From positions 2,480,001-2,544,000 of the forward strand of contig NZ_CP108508.1 of the NCBI RefSeq assembly GCF_035917275.1: a stretch of 64,000 bases of DNA, in the 5' to 3' direction. This DNA is from Streptomyces sp. NBC_01237. GTDB lineage: Bacteria > Actinomycetota > Actinomycetes > Streptomycetales > Streptomycetaceae. The notes below the pieces were generated by a model. It ran no database searches. It saw nothing but the letters and a program-made list of their open reading frames with translations, and was not told the DNA's origin. This document shows, piece after piece, positions 60,627 through 64,000 of the stretch (position 1 is its first letter; each line of letters begins with the position of its first letter). A program made the translations under genes and the position numbers.

Positions 60627-61118
60627 ATGAGCCACATGACGTGGATCGTGACCCCTGAACACTTCGACTCCCCCGACGCGGCCGTGCTGCGCCGGGACTA
60701 CTACGACGAGGTGGCCAGCCGCTACTGGCAGCGGCCCGCCACCGCCGCGGAGATCGACGAGGGGCTCACCGACGACGGCGTCGACCTGCTCGTACCGCCG
60801 ACCGGGCAGTTCGTCGTCGGCCGCTACGAGGGCAGGCCCGCGAGCTGCGCCGGGTTCGTGGTGACGGAACCGGACGCGGGGACGGGGGAGCTGACCCGGG
60901 TGTTCGTACGCCCCGAGTTCCGGGGCACCGGGGGCGGCGGGCAGCTGCTGGCGGCGATAGAGAACGCGGCGCGCGCGTTCGGGCTGCGGCAGCTCCGGCT
61001 CGACACCCGCAACGACCTGGTCGAGGCGCGCGGTCTGTACGCGAAGCACGGCTATCAGGAGGTTCCGGCGTTCCACCACCGCAAGTACGCGGAGCACTGG
61101 TTCGCCAAGGCGCTGTGA
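60627..61118 (+). CDS. GNAT-family N-acetyltransferase
   Basis: A 163-aa acetyltransferase with the acetyl-CoA loop VFVRPEFRGTGGGGQLLAAIENAARAFG (about residues 92-120; R-x-x-G-x-G form) and the C-terminal LRLDTRNDLVEARGLYAKHGYQEV. The N-terminal 60 residues contain a Trp/Tyr-rich region. The ATG at 60627 has no ribosome site, so it may be leaderless; ATG 60636 is the alternative. Substrate is unknown. Confidence 0.9.
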   Translation: MSHMTWIVTPEHFDSPDAAVLRRDYYDEVASRYWQRPATAAEIDEGLTDDGVDLLVPPTGQFVVGRYEGRPASCAGFVVTEPDAGTGELTRVFVRPEFRGTGGGGQLLAAIENAARAFGLRQLRLDTRNDLVEARGLYAKHGYQEVPAFHHRKYAEHWFAKAL

Positions 61119-61119
61119 C

Positions 61120-61160
61120 ACGGGACGGGGTTCACGGGACGGGGTTCACGGGACGGGTTC
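61120..61160. repeat. 14-bp tandem repeat, three copies
   Basis: ACGGGACGGGGTTC units lie at 61120-61133, 61134-61147 and 61148-61160 (the last one base short), directly after the GNAT stop. Confidence 0.8.
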
Positions 61161-61254
61161 CTGAGAGCGAGCGTGCCCACCGGGAAACAGGCAGGCCCAC
61201 CGGAGAGCGGGGACGGTCCCGTCGCCCCTCACCTGTGCCCCGCCCGCGCGCCCG

Positions 61255-63297
61255 TCAGGCCGCATGGTCGCGGCGTGGTTCCGGCATGTGCGGCCGTTCC
61301 TTGCTCGATCCGCTCACCTCGGCGGTCAGCTCGGTGACCAGCCGGACGAGGTCGGTGGGCCGCTCCGGCCCCCACCAGTCGCCCAGCAGTTCGGCGAGCG
61401 AGTCCTCGCGGGCCTGGGCGAGCTGGACCACGGCCTCCGCCCCCTCGTCGGTGAGGACCATCTGCACCCCCTCGCGCCGGGCCAGACCGCGCTCCTCCAC
61501 CTGGCGTGCCGCTTCGCTGATCACCCTGAGGGGTACGGGGGCGACATCGGCGAGCCGGGCGGGTTCGACGGTGCCGTGCCGCTTGATCCGGAGCAGCAGC
61601 CAGCTGGCCGCGGGCAACAGGTCGTAGCCCGCCCGCTCGGTGATCTTCACGTAGATCTCGCGGCGCCCCTCGCGGGTGGCGAGCACCGACAGGGCGCGGG
61701 CGCATTCGTCGTACGAGGAACGCTCCACCGGGTTCGACGCCAGGGTCTGGGTGGTGTCGGGGGCGGTCACCGAGCCCCGCAGCTTGTCCTCCTTGAGGAA
61801 CCAGGTGAAGGCGAAGGCGACCAGGACGACGGGGGCCGCGTACAGGAAGACATCCGTGATCGAACTCGAATACGCGTCGAGGATCGCGGGGCGCAGATCG
61901 GCGGGAAGCCGGCCGATGGCCCGCGGGTCGGCGGCCAGCCGGTCCGCGCTGACCCCTGACGGCAGCGAACGGCCCTGGAGGGCGTCGGCGAGGTTGCCGC
62001 CCAGCCGGCTGGTGAAGATGGCGCCGAAGATGGCCACGCCGAACGAGGCGCCGATGGAGCGGAAGAAGGTCGCGCCCGAGGTGGCGACGCCCAGGTCCTC
62101 GTAGGTCACGGCGTTCTGCACGACCAGCACGAGGACCTGCATCACCAGCCCGAGCCCGGCTCCGAAGACGAAGAAGTAGACGCTCATCTCCAAGGTGGAG
62201 CTGGACGCGTCGAGGCGGTGGAGCAGCAGCAGACCGGCCGCGGTGAGGGCGGTGCCGGCGACGGGGAAGATCTTCCAGCGGCCGGTGCGGCTGACGAGCT
62301 GGCCGGAGCCGGTCGAGGTGATCAGCAGGCCGAACACCATGGGCAGCATGTGCACACCCGACATGGTCGGCGTAATGCCGTGCACCACTTGGAGGAACGT
62401 CGGCAGATAGGTCATCGCGCCGAACATCGCGAAGCCGACGACGAAGCTGATGACGGCGACGAGGCTGAAGGTCCTGATCCGGAAGAGCTTCAGCGGCAGT
62501 ACGGGCTCCGCGGCGCGCCGCTCCACCACGATGAAGGCGATGAGCAGCAGCACGGCCAGTACGGAGAGGGCGATGATCTGCACCGATCCCCAGGCCCAGG
62601 TGTTCCCTCCGAGGGAGGCGACGAGGACCAGGCAGGTGGCGACCGAAGCGATGAGGAAGGTTCCGGCGTAGTCGATGGTGTGCTTGGTCTGACGGACCGG
62701 GATGTGCAGGACGGCCGCGATGGTGATCAGCGCGACGGCACCGATCGGCAGATTGATGTAGAAGACCCAGCGCCAGCTGAGCTGTTGGGTGAAGAAGCCG
62801 CCCAGCAGCGGTCCGAGGACACTCGTCACACCGAAGACCGCACCGAACAGGCCCTGGTACTTGCCGCGTTCGCGCGGCGGGACGATGTCGCCGACGATCG
62901 CCATGGACAGCACCATCAGGCCGCCGCCGCCGAGCCCCTGGAGGGCCCGGAAGCCGATCAGCTGGGGCATGTTCTGGGCAACGCCGCAGAGGGCGGAGCC
63001 GATGAGGAAGATGACGATGGCCGTCTGGAACAGCTTCTTGCGCCCGTACTGGTCGCCGAGCTTGCCCCAGAGCGGGGTCGCCGCGGTCGCCGCCAGCAGG
63101 TAGGCGGTGACGACCCACGACAGGTGGTCCAGGCCGCCGAGGTCGCTGACGATCGTCGGCAGTGCCGTGGAGACGATGGTCTGATCGAGTGCCGCGAGCA
63201 GCATGCCGAGCAGCAGTGCGCCGATGGCGACCAGAACGGTTCGCGTGGACCGTCCTTCGCCGGGAGCAAGGGGCGGCGGGCTCAGCTGCTGGGCCAT
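61255..63297 (-). CDS. MFS multidrug transporter fused to MarR-like winged-helix domain
   Basis: A 680-aa fusion. Residues about 20-505 are a 14-helix DHA2-type drug transporter (LLAALDQTIVSTALPTIVSDL, GKLGDQYGRKK, GVTSVLGPLLGGFF, and QNAVTYEDLGVATSGATFFRSIGASFG). Residues about 525-660 are a cytoplasmic MarR-type winged helix (ARALSVLATREGRREIYVKITERAGYDLLPAASWLLLRIKRHG, RVISEAARQVEERGLARREGVQMVLTDEGAEAVVQLAQARED). The tail is Arg/Glu/Pro-rich. The ATG at 63297 is 6-8 bases after GAGGAG; ATG 63303 is too close to it. A transporter carrying its own DNA-binding-like domain could couple efflux to gene control or use the module for dimerisation. Confidence 0.9.
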   Translation of the reverse strand: MAQQLSPPPLAPGEGRSTRTVLVAIGALLLGMLLAALDQTIVSTALPTIVSDLGGLDHLSWVVTAYLLAATAATPLWGKLGDQYGRKKLFQTAIVIFLIGSALCGVAQNMPQLIGFRALQGLGGGGLMVLSMAIVGDIVPPRERGKYQGLFGAVFGVTSVLGPLLGGFFTQQLSWRWVFYINLPIGAVALITIAAVLHIPVRQTKHTIDYAGTFLIASVATCLVLVASLGGNTWAWGSVQIIALSVLAVLLLIAFIVVERRAAEPVLPLKLFRIRTFSLVAVISFVVGFAMFGAMTYLPTFLQVVHGITPTMSGVHMLPMVFGLLITSTGSGQLVSRTGRWKIFPVAGTALTAAGLLLLHRLDASSSTLEMSVYFFVFGAGLGLVMQVLVLVVQNAVTYEDLGVATSGATFFRSIGASFGVAIFGAIFTSRLGGNLADALQGRSLPSGVSADRLAADPRAIGRLPADLRPAILDAYSSSITDVFLYAAPVVLVAFAFTWFLKEDKLRGSVTAPDTTQTLASNPVERSSYDECARALSVLATREGRREIYVKITERAGYDLLPAASWLLLRIKRHGTVEPARLADVAPVPLRVISEAARQVEERGLARREGVQMVLTDEGAEAVVQLAQAREDSLAELLGDWWGPERPTDLVRLVTELTAEVSGSSKERPHMPEPRRDHAA

Positions 63298-63374
63298 GAG
63301 CATCTCCTCGGATCCGATACACCCCTATCCTTGCCGTTCTGTCCGTTTACGGCCTGCCGAGCGGCCCCAAAGCG

Positions 63375-63403
63375 TTGGGCTGCGCGGCGGCGGCCTGCAT
63401 AAT
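63375..63403 (+). promoter_or_regulatory. Putative promoter of zinc-ribbon protein gene
   Basis: TTGGGC (63375-63380) and CATAAT (63398-63403) are separated by exactly 17 bases, about 28 bases before the ATG at 63432. Confidence 0.55.
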
Positions 63404-63431
63404 CGCAGCAGCTCTAGGGAGGGGACCCACT

Positions 63432-64000
63432 ATGACCGGACATGCGTGCCCGGAGTGCGGCAGAGGACTCGCCGGACAGCAGCCGGTCACGGGGCAGGCG
63501 CCGCCGGGCCCGCGCGGCGGACCCGACGGATGTGTGTGCGGGGCGGGGGCCGCACGGCTCACCGGGGAGGAGCGGCGGGCCGCACGCGCCGCGGAGACCG
63601 CCGCGGCCGAGGACTTCGATCCGCTGCGGATCAGGCCCTACGTGCAACTGGGCGGCGACGGCACGGCTCCCGGCCGCCGGGGCTCCGGTGCCGCCCGCGA
63701 CGGCGGCCGGGACCGGGGGCACGGCGAGGGCCATGAGGCGGCCACCGGCCCCGGCCCCGATGACGCCCGCCGCTACGGCGCGGGGCCCGGCCCGGTCCAG
63801 GGCCGTGCGGCACCCGGCACCGCGGACACCACGATGCCGCTGTTCCCGGACACCGGGATGCCGCGATTCCCGGCCGGCGCGCCGATGGAGGGCGCGGCGT
63901 ACGAGGCGGGACGCGGAGCGGCGTACGGGGACATGGACGCGACGGCGGCGCAACCGCGGTACGCCGGGGGGCCGGACGGGGCCAACCGGCGCACCGCCAC
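63432..64000 (+). CDS. Zinc-ribbon, disordered protein (3' end beyond window)
   Basis: The reading frame starts at ATG 63432 after AGGGAGGGG and stays open to the window edge (at least 189 residues). The N-terminus holds two short Cys knuckles, HACPECGRGL and GCVCGAGA, of a probable zinc ribbon. Then comes a short helical part (LTGEERRAARAAETAAAEDFDPLRIRPYVQL), which I recall as the N-terminus of some Streptomyces peptidoglycan-binding-domain proteins. The remainder is a Gly/Arg/Pro/Asp-rich disordered region. The rest of the protein, perhaps with a membrane anchor and wall-binding domain, lies outside. Confidence 0.75.
   Translation, partial: MTGHACPECGRGLAGQQPVTGQAPPGPRGGPDGCVCGAGAARLTGEERRAARAAETAAAEDFDPLRIRPYVQLGGDGTAPGRRGSGAARDGGRDRGHGEGHEAATGPGPDDARRYGAGPGPVQGRAAPGTADTTMPLFPDTGMPRFPAGAPMEGAAYEAGRGAAYGDMDATAAQPRYAGGPDGANRRTA

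Noticed and set aside
62218..63402. 394-aa plus-strand frame opposite the MFS-MarR gene
   Set aside because: Glu/Gly/Arg-rich antisense shadow of a protein with clear transporter motifs.

Overview
This is a contiguous piece of a linear-type Streptomyces chromosome. The signs are very high GC with strong third-position bias, GTG and CTG starts, many 1-4 nt start/stop overlaps, strong purine-rich ribosome sites, a bacterial RNase P RNA of actinobacterial type, F420- and mycothiol-type enzymes, and families best known from Streptomyces (the RNase H/acid-phosphatase fusion known as SCO2299 in S. coelicolor, and the SCO2322 family). I see no insertion sequence, prophage, CRISPR array, rRNA or tRNA. 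The window is coding almost throughout. The last gene runs off the right edge.

Layout. (1) 0.3-11.3 kb, housekeeping: an unknown 99-aa protein, rnpB, a TetR regulator, an RNB-domain ribonuclease, YaaA, a KDPG aldolase, a tightly coupled Nif3 / zinc-ribbon / RNase H-phosphatase operon, and an iron-siderophore binding lipoprotein behind an iron box. (2) 11.3-14.4 kb: a MaoC hydratase / zinc alcohol dehydrogenase / SDR operon that looks like acyl-CoA side-chain oxidation. (3) 14.6-19.2 kb: an ABC-2 exporter with a histidine kinase but no response regulator, then a drug-efflux MFS. (4) 19.3-24.8 kb: a lipid-transfer-type thiolase, a fused double acyl-CoA dehydrogenase, and a divergent MFS with a C-terminal carboxypeptidase-regulatory-like domain. 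(5) 24.8-30.2 kb: a probable peptide or small N-compound utilisation island (PepE-type peptidase, IclR regulator, DUF1177 protein, NCS1 permease, M20 hydrolase). (6) 30.3-36 kb: a methyltransferase, a cell-wall amidase, membrane and lipoproteins, and an F420 LLM enzyme. (7) 35.9-40 kb: a GT4 / methyltransferase / alpha-toroid operon divergent from a KstR-like TetR regulator. (8) 40-46.9 kb: a PucR-type regulator, 3-hydroxybutyrate dehydrogenase, a lipoprotein, aldehyde dehydrogenase plus ferredoxin, and an MBL-fold hydrolase. (9) 46.9-53 kb: a cobalamin riboswitch and a five-gene ECF transporter operon. (10) 53.3-64 kb: a transglycosylase, a FadA5-like thiolase divergent from a CYP125-like P450, an AEC permease, a GT87-PAP2 fusion, GNAT, an MFS-MarR fusion and a cut-off zinc-ribbon protein.

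The most coherent signal is a scattered regulon. The TetR protein at 39347-39958 closely resembles mycobacterial KstR. Matches to the KstR operator pattern TnnAACnnGTTnnA lie in its own promoter region, in front of the MaoC/ADH/SDR operon (just downstream of a good promoter), in front of the fused acyl-CoA dehydrogenase/thiolase operon, and, less perfectly, between the FadA5-like thiolase and the CYP125-like P450. Together these genes could supply oxidation of a sterol-like side chain: terminal hydroxylation, acyl-CoA dehydrogenation, hydration, dehydrogenation and thiolysis. No sterol-ring genes are present here. The regulator also faces a GT4/methyltransferase/alpha-toroid operon of unknown product. 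The DUF1177 island and the cobalamin ECF operon, with its intrinsic-factor-like toroid protein, are the other two systems most worth attention.
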